A stretch of 64,000 nucleotides of DNA, from assembly GCF_004402485.1 (NCBI RefSeq), contig NZ_SOFG01000011.1, positions 1-64,000 on the forward strand. Reading direction: 5' to 3'. Both the position numbers and the translations under genes were made by a program. The DNA is from Cryobacterium algoricola. Its GTDB lineage: Bacteria > Actinomycetota > Actinomycetes > Actinomycetales > Microbacteriaceae. This document shows positions 18,624 to 28,165 of this stretch, piece after piece. The stretch's first letter is position 1. Every line of letters begins with the position of its first letter. The notes beneath the pieces are model-generated. The model was not told the origin of the DNA, did not search any database, and was given only the letters and a program-made list of their open reading frames with translations.

Positions 18624-19295
18624 ATGACTGATATCGCCGCTCGCCGGGGCCTCCCCGGTCTGAGCTTCCCCGAGGACTACCTCAAGCGCCTCGCCGACGA
18701 CCTGGCGACAAAGTTCGCGGGCGTCTTCGGCGTCGAAACCGTCGAGCGCTACGTGCTCGAGTCCTACACAGCACTCCTGCGCACTTCGGTCGTCAAGGCG
18801 CATCTCGCGACCAACACCATCCGCTTCGCCACGGACCGCCTCACGGCCCTGGCCCAGGCCAAGGGCGCCCTCGATCGGCCCGTGCCCGAGGTGCTGTTCG
18901 TCTGCGTGCAGAACGCCGGGCGCTCCCAAATGGCGGCCGCGCTGACGACCGCGCTCTCCGGCGGGGCAGTGCACGTGCGATCCGCTGGGTCCACGCCTGC
19001 GGAGCAGCTGAACCCGGCCGTGCTGGCTGTGATGTCCGAACTGGGGATCGATCTCAGCGAGGCGTTCCCAAAGCCGCTCACGGACGATGTCGTGCAGGCG
19101 GCAGACGTCGTGGTCACGATGGGCTGCGGCGACGCCTGCCCGATCTACCCGGGCAAGCGCTACCAGGACTGGGCGCTCACTGACCCTGCTGACCTTCCAG
19201 TGGAGGGGGTCCGCGCCGTGCGCGACGAGATCCGGGCCAAGGTCGAGGTCATGCTCGCCCTGCTGGGCGTCGAACCAATAGCACTCCCCGCATGA
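18624..19295 (+). CDS. arsC: Arsenate reductase with N-terminal three-helix domain
   Basis: 223 residues: an N-terminal helical domain of about 85 residues ([19 protein letters not shown] ... [12 protein letters not shown]) followed by a complete ArsC domain with [10 protein letters not shown] and [13 protein letters not shown]. This fused form, with a three-helix bundle, is known in actinobacterial ArsC proteins; the extra domain probably mediates dimerisation. It starts 10 bases after the first arsC and overlaps trxB by 4 bases. Two active arsC genes in a row may differ in electron donor or substrate. Confidence 0.92.
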   Translation: MTDIAARRGLPGLSFPEDYLKRLADDLATKFAGVFGVETVERYVLESYTALLRTSVVKAHLATNTIRFATDRLTALAQAKGALDRPVPEVLFVCVQNAGRSQMAAALTTALSGGAVHVRSAGSTPAEQLNPAVLAVMSELGIDLSEAFPKPLTDDVVQAADVVVTMGCGDACPIYPGKRYQDWALTDPADLPVEGVRAVRDEIRAKVEVMLALLGVEPIALPA

Positions 19296-20299
19296 GCGTC
19301 ACGAAGAGCAGCCTCATTGAGAACGTGGTTGTCGTGGGATCCGGCCCAGCCGGTTACACCGCCGCGATCTACCTCGCCCGGGCCGGACTGAACCCGCTTG
19401 TGCTCACCAGCTCGGTCGACGCGGGCGGCGCCTTGGTCAATACCACCGAGGTCGAGAACTTTCCCGGATTCCCCGACGGCATCATGGGCCCGGAACTGAT
19501 GGAGAACATGCGCCAGCAGGCCGAGCGCTTCGGCGCCCGACTCGTCTACGACGACGCCATCACCCTCGAACTGACCGGCGACGTGAAGACCATCACCACC
19601 GGCGCCGGCGCCGGAACGGAGTATCGCGCCCACGCGGTCGTGCTCGCGATGGGCTCGGCCTACCGCAAGCTCGGCGTCGAGGGCGAGCAGCGCCTCACTG
19701 GGCACGGGGTCTCCTGGTGCGCAACCTGCGACGGATTCTTCTTCCGCGGCCAGGACATCGTCGTCAGTGGCGGCGGTGACTCCGCCCTGGAAGAAGCCAT
19801 GTTCCTCACCCGCTTTGCCAACACGGTCACGCTCGTGCACCGCCGCGACACGCTCCGCGCGTCGAAAATCATGCAGGACCGCGCCCTGGCCAATCCGAAG
19901 ATCATCCCCTGCTGGAACAGCGAAATCACCGAAGTCATGGGGGTCGACACCATGACCGGTCTCGGACTCCGCGACACAGTGACCGGAGCGGAGGCGACGA
20001 TTCCTGCGACCGGCCTGTTCATCGCGATTGGGCACGACCCGCGCAGCGAACTCGTGCTGGGCCAGGTCGAGGTCGACGACGACAACTACGTGCTCGTTGA
20101 CCACCCCACTACCCAAACCAACCTCCGCGGCGTGTTCGCCTGCGGCGACCTTGTCGATCACCGCTATCGCCAGGCCATCACGGCCGCCGGAACCGGGTGC
20201 GCTGCTGCAGACGACGCCGAGCGCTACCTCGCCGAGACGGGCCTCGCGAGCTACGCCGAGCATCCGTCCGACCCGATCGAAGAACCGGCCAGCGTGTGA
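19292..20299 (+). CDS. trxB: Thioredoxin reductase
   Basis: 335 residues. FAD-binding [19 protein letters not shown] at the N-terminus, redox centre [14 protein letters not shown]-binding [15 protein letters not shown] and the C-terminal FAD segment GVFACGDL. It reduces thioredoxin at the expense of NADPH. ATGA overlap with the upstream arsC and GTGA overlap with the downstream phosphatase gene show that it is a dedicated part of this operon, presumably recycling the reductant for arsenate reduction. A housekeeping trxB near the origin is expected elsewhere. Confidence 0.95.
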   Translation: MSVTKSSLIENVVVVGSGPAGYTAAIYLARAGLNPLVLTSSVDAGGALVNTTEVENFPGFPDGIMGPELMENMRQQAERFGARLVYDDAITLELTGDVKTITTGAGAGTEYRAHAVVLAMGSAYRKLGVEGEQRLTGHGVSWCATCDGFFFRGQDIVVSGGGDSALEEAMFLTRFANTVTLVHRRDTLRASKIMQDRALANPKIIPCWNSEITEVMGVDTMTGLGLRDTVTGAEATIPATGLFIAIGHDPRSELVLGQVEVDDDNYVLVDHPTTQTNLRGVFACGDLVDHRYRQAITAAGTGCAAADDAERYLAETGLASYAEHPSDPIEEPASV

Positions 20300-20691
20300 G
20301 CGGCAGGCCCGAGGTTCTCTTCGTCTGCCGCCACAACTCCGGTCGTTCCCAGATCGCCGCCGGCCTGATGCGGGCGCGCTTCGGTGACGTCGTCACGGTA
20401 CTCTCCGGGGGCATCGAGCCGGCGGACGCGGTCAACCCCCATGGCGCGGCCGCCCTTCTGGCTCGTGGCATCGACATCCGTCACCAGCTGCCCCGCCGGG
20501 TGACGGACGACGAGTTACGCACGGCGGCCGTCGTGGTGACCCTCGTCGACGGCATTGAGCTGCCCCGCCATGATGGGGTGCGCCACGAACGATGGATCCT
20601 GCCCGACCCGGCTCAGTGGAGCGCAGTGGAAATCCTGCCGCTGGTGGACGACATCGAACACCGCGTGAGCGACCTCGCGACTAGGGTCTAG
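20296..20691 (+). CDS. Low-molecular-weight phosphatase-like protein lacking the resolving Cys
   Basis: 131 residues from a GTG overlapping trxB. The catalytic loop VCRHNSGRS (C-x5-R) is intact, but the second-half motif that in ArsC reads TMGCGD is TLVDGIE, so the usual resolving cysteines are absent. The C-terminus ([25 protein letters not shown]) retains the Asp of the acid loop (DP). It may act as a phosphatase, or as an arsenate reductase using an external thiol such as mycothiol. It is the last gene of the operon, convergent with arsR. Confidence 0.85.
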   Translation: MSGRPEVLFVCRHNSGRSQIAAGLMRARFGDVVTVLSGGIEPADAVNPHGAAALLARGIDIRHQLPRRVTDDELRTAAVVVTLVDGIELPRHDGVRHERWILPDPAQWSAVEILPLVDDIEHRVSDLATRV

Positions 20692-20707
20692 CTCCAGGCA
20701 CGTCGGC

Positions 20708-21085
20708 TCAGAGCACCCCGCTCAAGTCGAGGGTGCCGGCGTCGAGCGTGCGCGCGATGGCATGGATGGCCTCCGGGACGACGCGGTAGTGCACGCTCAT
20801 CCCGTGTCGTTCCTTCGTGAGGATGCCGCTAGTCTCGAGTTTCTTGAGGTGGTGGCTGACCGTGGGCTCAGAAAGCTTCACGATCGGAGCGAGGTCACAC
20901 GTACACGCTTCCTGGTTCGGCTGCGCCAGAAGGTAGGCCAGGAGTTGCAGGCGGGTGGGATCAGCCAGAGCCTTCAGGCGGACGGCGAGGGCCATCGCAT
21001 CGTCCAGGGAAAGGGTGGCGCTAGCACCCAGGGGATCGCAACAGATCGGCGATGCATCCTCAAGGAGGGGAAGGGTCTTGGGCAT
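20708..21085 (-). CDS. arsR: ArsR-family arsenic-responsive repressor
   Basis: About 125 residues with a winged-helix domain: ADPTRLQLLAYLLAQ, KLSEPTVSHHLKKLETSGILTKERHG recognition helix and wing. Candidate As(III) ligands are the N-terminal CCDP pair and the CTCDL motif before the DNA-binding helix. I take the ATG at 21085; an in-frame GTG/ATG 27 bases further upstream would run into the palindrome. It lies divergent from the permease gene, with a 30-bp palindromic operator between, so it should repress both its own gene and the permease until arsenite binds. Confidence 0.92.
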   Translation of the reverse strand: MPKTLPLLEDASPICCDPLGASATLSLDDAMALAVRLKALADPTRLQLLAYLLAQPNQEACTCDLAPIVKLSEPTVSHHLKKLETSGILTKERHGMSVHYRVVPEAIHAIARTLDAGTLDLSGVL

Positions 21086-21097
21086 GCCAACATCCTG

Positions 21098-21127
21098 CCA
21101 CCTTCTTGACATATATCAAAGAGGTGG
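21098..21127. promoter_or_regulatory. ArsR operator between arsR and arsP
   Basis: A 30-bp near-perfect palindrome with arms CCACCTtcTTGA and TCAAagAGGTGG around CATATA. The TTGACA within it is a good -35 for the permease, with ACACTA 17 bases on as a possible -10. Repressor binding would block transcription in both directions. Confidence 0.75.
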
Positions 21128-21183
21128 CACACTAGGAATTAGACGCACGTCGAATATGTGTGCATTCCGAGTCAGGAGTCATC

Positions 21184-22233
21184 GTGAGCATCGCCGAACG
21201 GATACCGACCACGACCCGCGGCCGGGTCGGCGTCCTGGTCACCGGGGTGAGCCTGTGGGCCGTGGCCTATTGGGTCAACGAGTGGCTCTGGAACGTCCTC
21301 CTCTTTGACCTGTTCGGCCTCGACCCGAGGAACCAGATCACCGAGACTGTCCACTTCTTCTTCTACGACTCCCTGAAGATCCTGCTCCTGCTGGTCATCA
21401 TCATCTTCGCCTCCACCGTGCTCCGCTCCTTCATGAGCGTGGAACGTACCCGGGCCTTCCTTGGCGGCAAACGCAAGGGAGTGGGCAACCTCCTCGCGGC
21501 CGCCCTCGGCGTGATCACACCGTTTTGCTCCTGCAGCGCCGTGCCCGCGTTCATCGGCTTCGTCGCCGCCGGCGTGCCGATCGGCGTCACGATGAGCTTC
21601 CTGATCGCGAGCCCCCTGGTCAACGAGATCGCCATCGGGCTGCTCCTGACCCTCTTCGGCTGGCAGATCACCGCCCTCTACGTGGTCTCCGGCCTGACCA
21701 TCGCGGTCGTTTCCGGCTACGTCCTGGGCCGCCTGCACGTCGAACGCTGGGTTGAACCGTTCGTCTTCGACGTGAAGCTCGGCGGCCAGGTCATCGACCC
21801 CTCCCTCGGCCTGACCTTTGGGCAGCGGATGCAGATGGGCGTCGAGGAGGTCAAGGCTCTGATCGCGAAGATCTGGGTCTACCTCCTGGTCGGCATCGGC
21901 CTCGGCGCCCTGATCCACGGCTGGGCCCCGACCGACTTCTTCGCCACCTACGCCGGCCCCGGCAACCCCTTCGGCGTGCTGATCGCCGTTCTCATCGGCA
22001 TCCCGCTCTACTCCAACGCCGCCGGGGTCATGCCCCTGGTCGCCGCCCTCTACGACAAGGGCCTCCCGATGGGCACCCTGCTCGCCTTCATGATGGCCGT
22101 CGTCGCACTGTCCCTGCCAGAGATGATCCTGCTCCGCCGGGTGCTCAAGCCCCAACTCCTCGCGATCTTCATCACGACCACCGGTCTCGGTATCGTCGCC
22201 GTCGGCTACCTCTTCAACGCCATCCTGGCTTGA
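21184..22233 (+). CDS. ArsP/DUF318-type permease
   Basis: 349 residues with about eight to ten membrane helices. The signature PFCSCSAVPAFIGFVAAGVP in the centre is the hallmark of the permease family (DUF318, YraQ/ArsP), members of which export trivalent organoarsenicals or other thiol-reactive metalloids. The start at 21184 has CAGGAG just upstream. It is followed after 26 bases by a small thioredoxin-fold gene, a common pairing. No ArsB or Acr3 arsenite pump is seen in the window, so this permease is the only candidate efflux step of the module. Confidence 0.9.
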   Translation: MSIAERIPTTTRGRVGVLVTGVSLWAVAYWVNEWLWNVLLFDLFGLDPRNQITETVHFFFYDSLKILLLLVIIIFASTVLRSFMSVERTRAFLGGKRKGVGNLLAAALGVITPFCSCSAVPAFIGFVAAGVPIGVTMSFLIASPLVNEIAIGLLLTLFGWQITALYVVSGLTIAVVSGYVLGRLHVERWVEPFVFDVKLGGQVIDPSLGLTFGQRMQMGVEEVKALIAKIWVYLLVGIGLGALIHGWAPTDFFATYAGPGNPFGVLIAVLIGIPLYSNAAGVMPLVAALYDKGLPMGTLLAFMMAVVALSLPEMILLRRVLKPQLLAIFITTTGLGIVAVGYLFNAILA

Positions 22234-22259
22234 TCACCCCACCCGAAAGGAACCCTGCC

Positions 22260-22502
22260 ATGAACATCAAGATCCTCGGCCCCGGCTGCAGCAACTGCGT
22301 CAACCTCACCAAGGCCACCACGACCGCCGTCGCCGAACTCGGCCTCGACGCCAGCATCGAAAAAGTCGAGGACTACGCCGCGATCCTCGGCTACGGCGTG
22401 ATGAGCACGCCCGCCCTCGTCATCAACGAGAGAGTCGTCGTCTCCGGCCGCGTGCCGACCCTGGCCGAAGTGCGCACGCTCCTCACCGCCGCGAACCACT
22501 GA
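22260..22502 (+). CDS. Small thioredoxin-fold CxxC protein
   Basis: 80 residues. MNIKILGPGCSNCVNLTKA carries the CxxC redox pair at residues 10-13; STPALVINERVVVSGRVP provides the cis-Pro loop. The family (redox-active disulfide protein/thioredoxin-fold) is frequently encoded beside ArsP permeases. It may deliver reduced metalloid or keep the permease cysteines reduced. AAAGGAACC before the ATG serves as ribosome site. Confidence 0.88.
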   Translation: MNIKILGPGCSNCVNLTKATTTAVAELGLDASIEKVEDYAAILGYGVMSTPALVINERVVVSGRVPTLAEVRTLLTAANH

Positions 22503-22964
22503 CCCGCGCCCCATCGACACGTGATCCGCTTTAGTGGCTGCCGAGGAACAGTCGGCGCCCGAGTAGGTATTCCATATTCACAGCACCTGCAGCCGCACGC
22601 GTCCTTGAGACCAGCATTGCCGGCCTTGCCTGGTGGATACGAGCGCCACGACCAGTGCGGTCACCTTCCCTAGAGACCAGCGGTCGAGGACGCGAGCCTC
22701 GCCACTGTCTCGAAACCCTAGGGAAATAAGACGTCTCAGCGCCGCGACCGTGCCTCCTCAAAATCGGCGGAATCTCGCGGCCTGGCGAGTCTCATAACTA
22801 CATGGCATAACCATCGGCTTGAATTGGCGCACTCACTGTCAGTTATGAGACACCCCCGAACTGGAGTAGCGAAACAGATCGCGTGCGTTTCGACGCCAGC
22901 ACCTCCTTCTGGACAGGCCTTTTGTCGGACGCCGCCGGCCGGCGGCGGCGGCTAGCCTGAGCGT
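22503..22964. other. Intergenic region, nothing recognised
   Basis: 460 bases between the arsenic module and the defence island. Short ORFs are present but have no family signal and no good ribosome sites. The last 25 bases include a GC-only run (CCGCCGGCCGGCGGCGGCGG region). I see no RNA gene. Confidence 0.5.
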
Positions 22965-24410
22965 ATGGTCCATGGACGGAAGGTGCTTCGCGAGTTCCTA
23001 GCTGGTGAGGTCAGGCTGATCTACGCACGCGTCCTCGCCAATGGCAAGCTCTACCTGCTACCGGATGGTGACGCGGCCGCGCAACGGGCTTGGACGAAAA
23101 CGGAGGCGTGCTGCCCGATCCCTGGTTGCGAGAATCCGGCATTGACCACAGTGGCCCGAAAGCGCGGGCGCGACGGGTTCAGACATACCGGCGGTGGTGC
23201 CGGCAGTCATTCAGCCGTTGGAGTGTTCCATGTTCAAGCGTCGGAAATGATTTCTCAGTACCTCCAGAAAAAGTACCCCTCCTCGACCGTGACCAAGGAG
23301 CAGCCAATAGACCGGGCCCGAACCCGCATTGCCGACGTAATGATTACCGCAAGTACCGGGGAGTCCTTCGCCTTCGAGATCCAATACGCCGGGCTACGTG
23401 CCGACGAGTGGGAAGCGCGCCATGCTTCGTACGCGTCAGAATCCATTCCTGAAGTCTGGTTGTTTGGTCACGCAGGCGCGCAGCTTAGACCAGCGCGCGG
23501 CCGCGCCAACGAAGGGCTGGTAACCATCAGCCCAGTGCACTCGATGGCCGGCGTAGGTCAAACAATTTTGTGGTTAAACCCGCTGACCGAACAGATCGCG
23601 ACCGTCATCGAACGCGTGACGGTCAAACACGTCATGTACTCAATCCCGGCCACCGGCCCGACGGGTGAACTTCTGATCATGCCACTCACGGATTTCCGGC
23701 TCGCCTCCAGACGCAACGGGACTTTCCACTTCACTTCCGACCGGGTTGAGGAGCTCATCGCCAACGGTCGCGCAGTGCGCAAGATTTGGGCGCATGAAGC
23801 GGCGATACTCGCACACCAGGTGGCCGCCGAACAAGCGCGGTTGCAGGCAGCGGCGACGTCCCAGGAAGCGGCTCGACGCGTAGCCGCTGCCAAACAGCTG
23901 GCCATGGCGACCGCAGCGACAAAACAAGAACCGGCGTGGGCCGCATCAGAACTTCGCACTCACCTCTTCGAAAGGTTCTCGGGGACGTGGCCGGCATGGT
24001 TAGACGTCGAAATTCCACCGGGATTGCCCGTTCCGAATGCACAATGGCAAGCCATGCTTTACTCAGCCATGATCATGGACGTGAAGGAACGCAGGACAGT
24101 GACTGCCGCCGCCGGCGAGAGACTACTGGGTCTCGGCGCGAACTTTGATGCGCAGTCGATCATTCGCCAATGGTTCGACGTTCTTGTCGAAAACCAGATT
24201 CTGATGACCATGGTCAACCGCCCGCCGGAGTCCGATTCGGGCGTTCCCCGGTACGTGGTCGTAGACGAAGCGGCCCGCTCCTACTGGACGGAAGCATCCC
24301 AGTATCGATATACAAAACCGGACATCGGAGCAGGGATCTGTATGGTGTGCGAAGGGCCACTGCGGAGCCAGCCGGACGTCTGGCGTGGAACCCATGGACA
24401 CTGCTTCTGA
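22965..24410 (+). CDS. CoiA-like competence/nuclease family protein
   Basis: 481 residues. An N-terminal zinc-knuckle-like stretch (ACCPIPGCENPALTTVARK ... GFRH) is followed by a restriction-like nuclease core with ARTRIADVMI and FAFEIQYAGL, giving the D...E-x-Q pattern seen in CoiA-family proteins. A long Ala/Gln-rich helical segment lies around 280-320, and a C-terminal CMVCEGPL ... GHC pair may bind zinc. CoiA proteins act on DNA in natural competence, but related genes are common in actinobacterial accessory regions. Its place directly beside Gabija, tail to tail, suggests a defence-related role; this is inference. Confidence 0.72.
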   Translation: MVHGRKVLREFLAGEVRLIYARVLANGKLYLLPDGDAAAQRAWTKTEACCPIPGCENPALTTVARKRGRDGFRHTGGGAGSHSAVGVFHVQASEMISQYLQKKYPSSTVTKEQPIDRARTRIADVMITASTGESFAFEIQYAGLRADEWEARHASYASESIPEVWLFGHAGAQLRPARGRANEGLVTISPVHSMAGVGQTILWLNPLTEQIATVIERVTVKHVMYSIPATGPTGELLIMPLTDFRLASRRNGTFHFTSDRVEELIANGRAVRKIWAHEAAILAHQVAAEQARLQAAATSQEAARRVAAAKQLAMATAATKQEPAWAASELRTHLFERFSGTWPAWLDVEIPPGLPVPNAQWQAMLYSAMIMDVKERRTVTAAAGERLLGLGANFDAQSIIRQWFDVLVENQILMTMVNRPPESDSGVPRYVVVDEAARSYWTEASQYRYTKPDIGAGICMVCEGPLRSQPDVWRGTHGHCF

Positions 24411-24625
24411 TGCGTGCCCCCTGTGCGTTCCACGATGGCAAACGTTTGGCTGACTGTCCACGATCGGACGGCTCTCGGAAGGCGACATATCAGGAGGGCT
24501 GAAACCCTAGACCACACATCAGGAACACTCCGAGGCTCATTTTCGTCCACCAGTTGGGGACAAAGATTCCCTTTCCGGATTCAATCTCACAGCCTTCCTC
24601 CTGTCGCCTTTGTGAGCGGCAGCGA

Positions 24626-26320
24626 TCAGCCAACGATGCGTGCGTGCGTGGAAACTTCAGACTGAGCGACCTCACATTCAACCGGAATACGGCTCACGTG
24701 AGCTAGGAATTCCGCGCTATTCGCGCGGAGGGCATCTCTGACGGTTACAGCCCAGCGACTCTGACTAGGCGAATAGGAATTCCCGGCTTTCGAGACCAAC
24801 TTATTTGCTCTCGTGAGCACAACGCCATGCCGCGCGCGCGACAACATCACCAGCAGGACCCGCTGCTCCTCCTCGATATCTGCGGCTTTCTTCGCCTTGT
24901 AACTCGGAATGTTGCCGTGCTCGAACCCGGGTATGAAGACCCAGTCGAACTGCTGGCCTTTCCCAGTATGTGCGTTGAGTAGATGCACACCCGGAGAGAT
25001 CACCTCCGAGACGTCATTGGAAACCCGTAATTGCGCGAGTGCCGCACCAACCGAACCGGATTGCTCAACCAGACCTTCGATCTGGGCGACGGCGTCAGTC
25101 AACTCGGCGGATGTGTCAATATCTGAGGGATCCAGGACGCGTCGTGCTTCCGCGCTGAGGGCTTGGAGCTCAGGATTGCCGCCCAGACGCGCCGCAGCGT
25201 CTTGAAGCATTTCCACGATGCGCGCGTCATCGACGGTCAGGTCCCATCGAATGCAAGGGAGGTCGGATTCCGCAAAGGCGGAATCTATCTGTTTCCGCCG
25301 CCAGCCGTTCCGACAAATTACGCCAATAGTGTCGTTCGGGCGTCGGGCAAGGATTTCCGCTGACGCATGGAGTACGAAGTTTGCCTCTGCTTCGGCGGTC
25401 GGATACATCCCTCCAGCCGCGATTCCGCCCTCGAACCAGCCATCTGGATCGTGTGGATCAAGAAGCTGGCCGCCAAGGGGTCGCGCGACCGCAGCAAGAA
25501 CCTGAAGGACCGCGGGTGACGAACGGTACGATACCCCGAGTCCGTGCGCCTCTCCGGTAATCAGTCGGAGCACGCGTTCCACATGGACTGGTTTAGCGCC
25601 GGTCCAGCTGTAGATGCCCTGCATCGGATCGCCCACGAATGTGCGTGACTTACTCGAGCTACGGAGTGCAATCTCGAGTTGTTGGGGCGACAGATCCTGA
25701 AACTCGTCGACGAGTACCGCCGCATAATGGCTTTGGTAAAGACGGGCGATCTCGGGCACGCGCAGGAGCCGCTGTGAGTGACGGAGTAGGTCGTCGTAAA
25801 AATACGTCCCATTCGCTTGCCTGGCCGTCTCAACTGCAAGACTGCGAGCGTCGCCGTCAGAGAGCCGATCGAGCACCTCCTGGTCATTCCATGCGCCGCG
25901 CTTGGCTTCCCGCAGCTCTTCTTCGATGCGGTCTTTCATCGCGTAATAGGCGTCGCCTGCTAGACCCTCAAGAAATGGCTCAACAGCAACGGCCTGTGTG
26001 TGTTTGTCGGGCATCGCTCCGAGCGGATCGATTCCTGCTGTCCAGCCATGTGAGCGGACAATTTCTGCTGCGTGCCCGTGGAAATTGTGCACTGATACAT
26101 ATCGACGTTTGCGCTCGGTTCCGAGCACCGACAAGAGACGACTGTTCAGGTTCGCTTTTGCTTTGTTCGAGAAGGTCAGCGCCAGTATCCGCTGGTTTGG
26201 CATCAGCATTGGAATGATCGCTTCCGCCCGGCGGGCGAGCAGCTCAGTCTTTCCGCACCCGGGCGGGGCGATAACGAGCAAGTTCCCGACCGCCGACAGG
26301 TCGATTGTCGCCTCGCTCAC
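24626..26320 (-). CDS. gajB: Gabija protein GajB, UvrD/PcrA-like helicase
   Basis: 564 residues of superfamily 1 helicase type. Motif I APPGCGKTELL, Ia ALTFSNKAKANL, II/III LVDEFQDLSPQQLE ... TFVGDPMQGIYSWTGA, V LNAHTGKGQQFDWVFIPG and VI VMLSRARHGVVLT are all present. Its start overlaps the stop of the OLD-family nuclease gene by 4 bases. That two-gene arrangement, OLD nuclease followed by UvrD-like helicase, defines Gabija, in which GajB senses or processes DNA ends and GajA cleaves DNA when nucleotides fall during phage infection. Confidence 0.88.
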   Translation of the reverse strand: MSEATIDLSAVGNLLVIAPPGCGKTELLARRAEAIIPMLMPNQRILALTFSNKAKANLNSRLLSVLGTERKRRYVSVHNFHGHAAEIVRSHGWTAGIDPLGAMPDKHTQAVAVEPFLEGLAGDAYYAMKDRIEEELREAKRGAWNDQEVLDRLSDGDARSLAVETARQANGTYFYDDLLRHSQRLLRVPEIARLYQSHYAAVLVDEFQDLSPQQLEIALRSSSKSRTFVGDPMQGIYSWTGAKPVHVERVLRLITGEAHGLGVSYRSSPAVLQVLAAVARPLGGQLLDPHDPDGWFEGGIAAGGMYPTAEAEANFVLHASAEILARRPNDTIGVICRNGWRRKQIDSAFAESDLPCIRWDLTVDDARIVEMLQDAAARLGGNPELQALSAEARRVLDPSDIDTSAELTDAVAQIEGLVEQSGSVGAALAQLRVSNDVSEVISPGVHLLNAHTGKGQQFDWVFIPGFEHGNIPSYKAKKAADIEEEQRVLLVMLSRARHGVVLTRANKLVSKAGNSYSPSQSRWAVTVRDALRANSAEFLAHVSRIPVECEVAQSEVSTHARIVG

Positions 26321-27966
26321 AAAGCTGCCCTGCGTTCAAGCTCGTCGAGAAGTGCCGCCACGCTCACGATTTCGGCAGCTTCAGCCTTTGTGAGCCCTTT
26401 TGTCACTGCGAGGGCAGACGGAACTTTTCGATTTCCACCGTTCTTGGGCGTCGTCCGACAGAATTTGGCGAGACCCTCAACGTTCAAGTCCGCTTCATTG
26501 TCGACTCCGCACGCACCCGTGAGCGCTCGCATGTCCCTTGCAACCCCACTCGCGATCAGACGCACGGCCATGGCTCTTGGTCCAAATGCACGGCAGTACT
26601 CGTCCTCAAGGTCCGTTTCGGAAACGAAGATAGTGTGCCCTAAGACGTCATTCGGCTTGCCCTTGACTGCGCCCAGCCACGAACCCTGTTCAGCCTTATC
26701 AACGAGGCCGAGAACCTCAACGTCAAAGGCTTTCGGGCCGATCAGTTTGTATACGGCGGGAAATTTGTCGGCTCCATCAAGCTCGAAAACAACGGCGCCT
26801 AGACGATCAAGTGACATTCCACGAGCCTGCGCCGCGCCCTCAACGATGAGTCGGTCAGCGATCCCTTCGACCACGATCGCGAAGCGTGCTGTCAAGGTTT
26901 CAAGCATTCGCGGAGACCACCAATGAGCCTGCATCTTGTCCTCAATAGTGAGCACGTTCGGATCGATCTGCCGAAATTCGCCGTTTCCGCGGACCGTCAC
27001 GACTTGAATTGGATCGAACTTTTGCACGATATAGGGCGAATGAGTGACCAGGATTTTCTGGTTCGTTTCTCGAGCCAGCAGCTCCGCCACGGTGCGCTGA
27101 CTTGAGGGATGAAGATGCAGCTCGGGCTCGTCGATTGCGATCACATTGGCGCCACCTTCGGCAAGATCGAAAAGCGTCATTGACACTAATTGCCGGACGC
27201 CATCTGACTGCTCGGACAGGGGCACAAATGTGCCGTTGCGAGACATGAACATGGACACGTTTTCGAGAACGGAATCAGCCGGATCCGAGGAGGTGCGCAC
27301 AGCTAAGTCCCCAGCACCAATCGCCCGCGGCATTGAATTAGATAGGTGCTCGGCCATCCCTTCGCGCAGCGCAGTCAGCGTCTCACTGCTTGCGAGCCTG
27401 GCGTTGAAATCATCCAGCAATCCACCCATCGCCTTCTTCTCATCGCCCAATTCGGGTTCTACAGCTCGCAGAAGCGTACGGATCGCCCCGGAGGCGCCAT
27501 CGAAATGAGCGGCGCTTGTCTGGCGAAGAGCTGGCAAGTATCTCCAGCCAAGTGCAGACAGTTGCTCGCGAGACAGGTTCCGGACTTCACCACGCCCGGG
27601 TGCCCATCGCTGGATCACTACTGATTCCAAATCCTCGGGGTCGACGGCAACCTCCAGCCTGATCTCAAGTGATTCAACTTTAGTTATGGGGTCGACGTCG
27701 ATCTCACGGGTGAAGATTCGGCGATCGCTGTCATTGAAATCTTCAAACTGTACCGTCACCCCGAGAGCTCGTTCGCTGTCCCGCAGATCAGCCACGCCAA
27801 GCATCTGGTAGAGCTGCGCCGTCGGACCAAGAGTCAGATTTAGGAGATGGAGCAACGATGTCTTCCCGACATCGTTTGCGCCGATTAGCACGAGGTGGCC
27901 GCGAACGTTGAGATTCAAGTCAGCCAAGCGCGCGAAATTCTGTGCCGTAATATGCCTAATCCGCAT
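26317..27966 (-). CDS. gajA: Gabija protein GajA, OLD-family ATPase/TOPRIM nuclease
   Basis: 549 residues: an ABC-type ATPase with Walker A IGANDVGKTSLLHLL, signature SDGVRQLVSM and Walker B NVIAIDEPELHLHPSSQ, then a TOPRIM nuclease domain beginning FAIVVEGIADRLIVEGAAQ with a later Asp in LGLVDKAEQG. The usual acidic D-x-D of TOPRIM appears as D-K-A. The start MRIRHITAQNFARL at 27966 has GGGGGA just upstream; an in-frame ATG at 28002 is less likely. Length and neighbour match GajA. It is the first gene of the pair and presumably shares a promoter just upstream, where the recombinase remnant begins. Confidence 0.88.
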   Translation of the reverse strand: MRIRHITAQNFARLADLNLNVRGHLVLIGANDVGKTSLLHLLNLTLGPTAQLYQMLGVADLRDSERALGVTVQFEDFNDSDRRIFTREIDVDPITKVESLEIRLEVAVDPEDLESVVIQRWAPGRGEVRNLSREQLSALGWRYLPALRQTSAAHFDGASGAIRTLLRAVEPELGDEKKAMGGLLDDFNARLASSETLTALREGMAEHLSNSMPRAIGAGDLAVRTSSDPADSVLENVSMFMSRNGTFVPLSEQSDGVRQLVSMTLFDLAEGGANVIAIDEPELHLHPSSQRTVAELLARETNQKILVTHSPYIVQKFDPIQVVTVRGNGEFRQIDPNVLTIEDKMQAHWWSPRMLETLTARFAIVVEGIADRLIVEGAAQARGMSLDRLGAVVFELDGADKFPAVYKLIGPKAFDVEVLGLVDKAEQGSWLGAVKGKPNDVLGHTIFVSETDLEDEYCRAFGPRAMAVRLIASGVARDMRALTGACGVDNEADLNVEGLAKFCRTTPKNGGNRKVPSALAVTKGLTKAEAAEIVSVAALLDELERRAAL

Positions 27967-27998
27967 GCATCCCCCATTGTGCCCGGAAGCTCTCCCGC

Positions 27999-28159
27999 TC
28001 ACCGCTGGCTTAATTCATTCTCCTCGGTACGCAGGTAGGCATAGACAGTTTCGCGGCTTATCACAAAATCTCGAGCCAGGGCTGCCTTCGGCACACCGTC
28101 GGCAGCCTTCTTCCTCAACTCCTCAGCGCGAACCGCATCGAGTCATCGACTGCGGCCGC
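27999..28159 (-). pseudogene. C-terminal part of a disrupted serine recombinase
   Basis: The minus strand encodes a resolvase-type HTH tail (ELRKKAADGVPKAALARDF, ISRETVYAYLR) ending at TGA 27999-28001. It continues in frame across the IS insertion point from the fragment at 29287-29460, but an in-frame TGA lies just before the HTH. The gene was therefore broken by an IS element and by a point stop. Confidence 0.8.
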
Positions 28160-28165
28160 GCTAGC
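28160..28165. repeat. Target-site duplication GCTAGC (left)
   Basis: GCTAGC immediately precedes the left IS end and is repeated at 29281-29286 after the right end. Six bases is usual for IS481-type insertions. Confidence 0.85.

Noticed and set aside
21172..22155. A 327-codon minus-strand frame over the ArsP-type permease
   Set aside because: Composition of Asp/Glu/Gly/His runs reflects the antisense of hydrophobic codons; no start signal.
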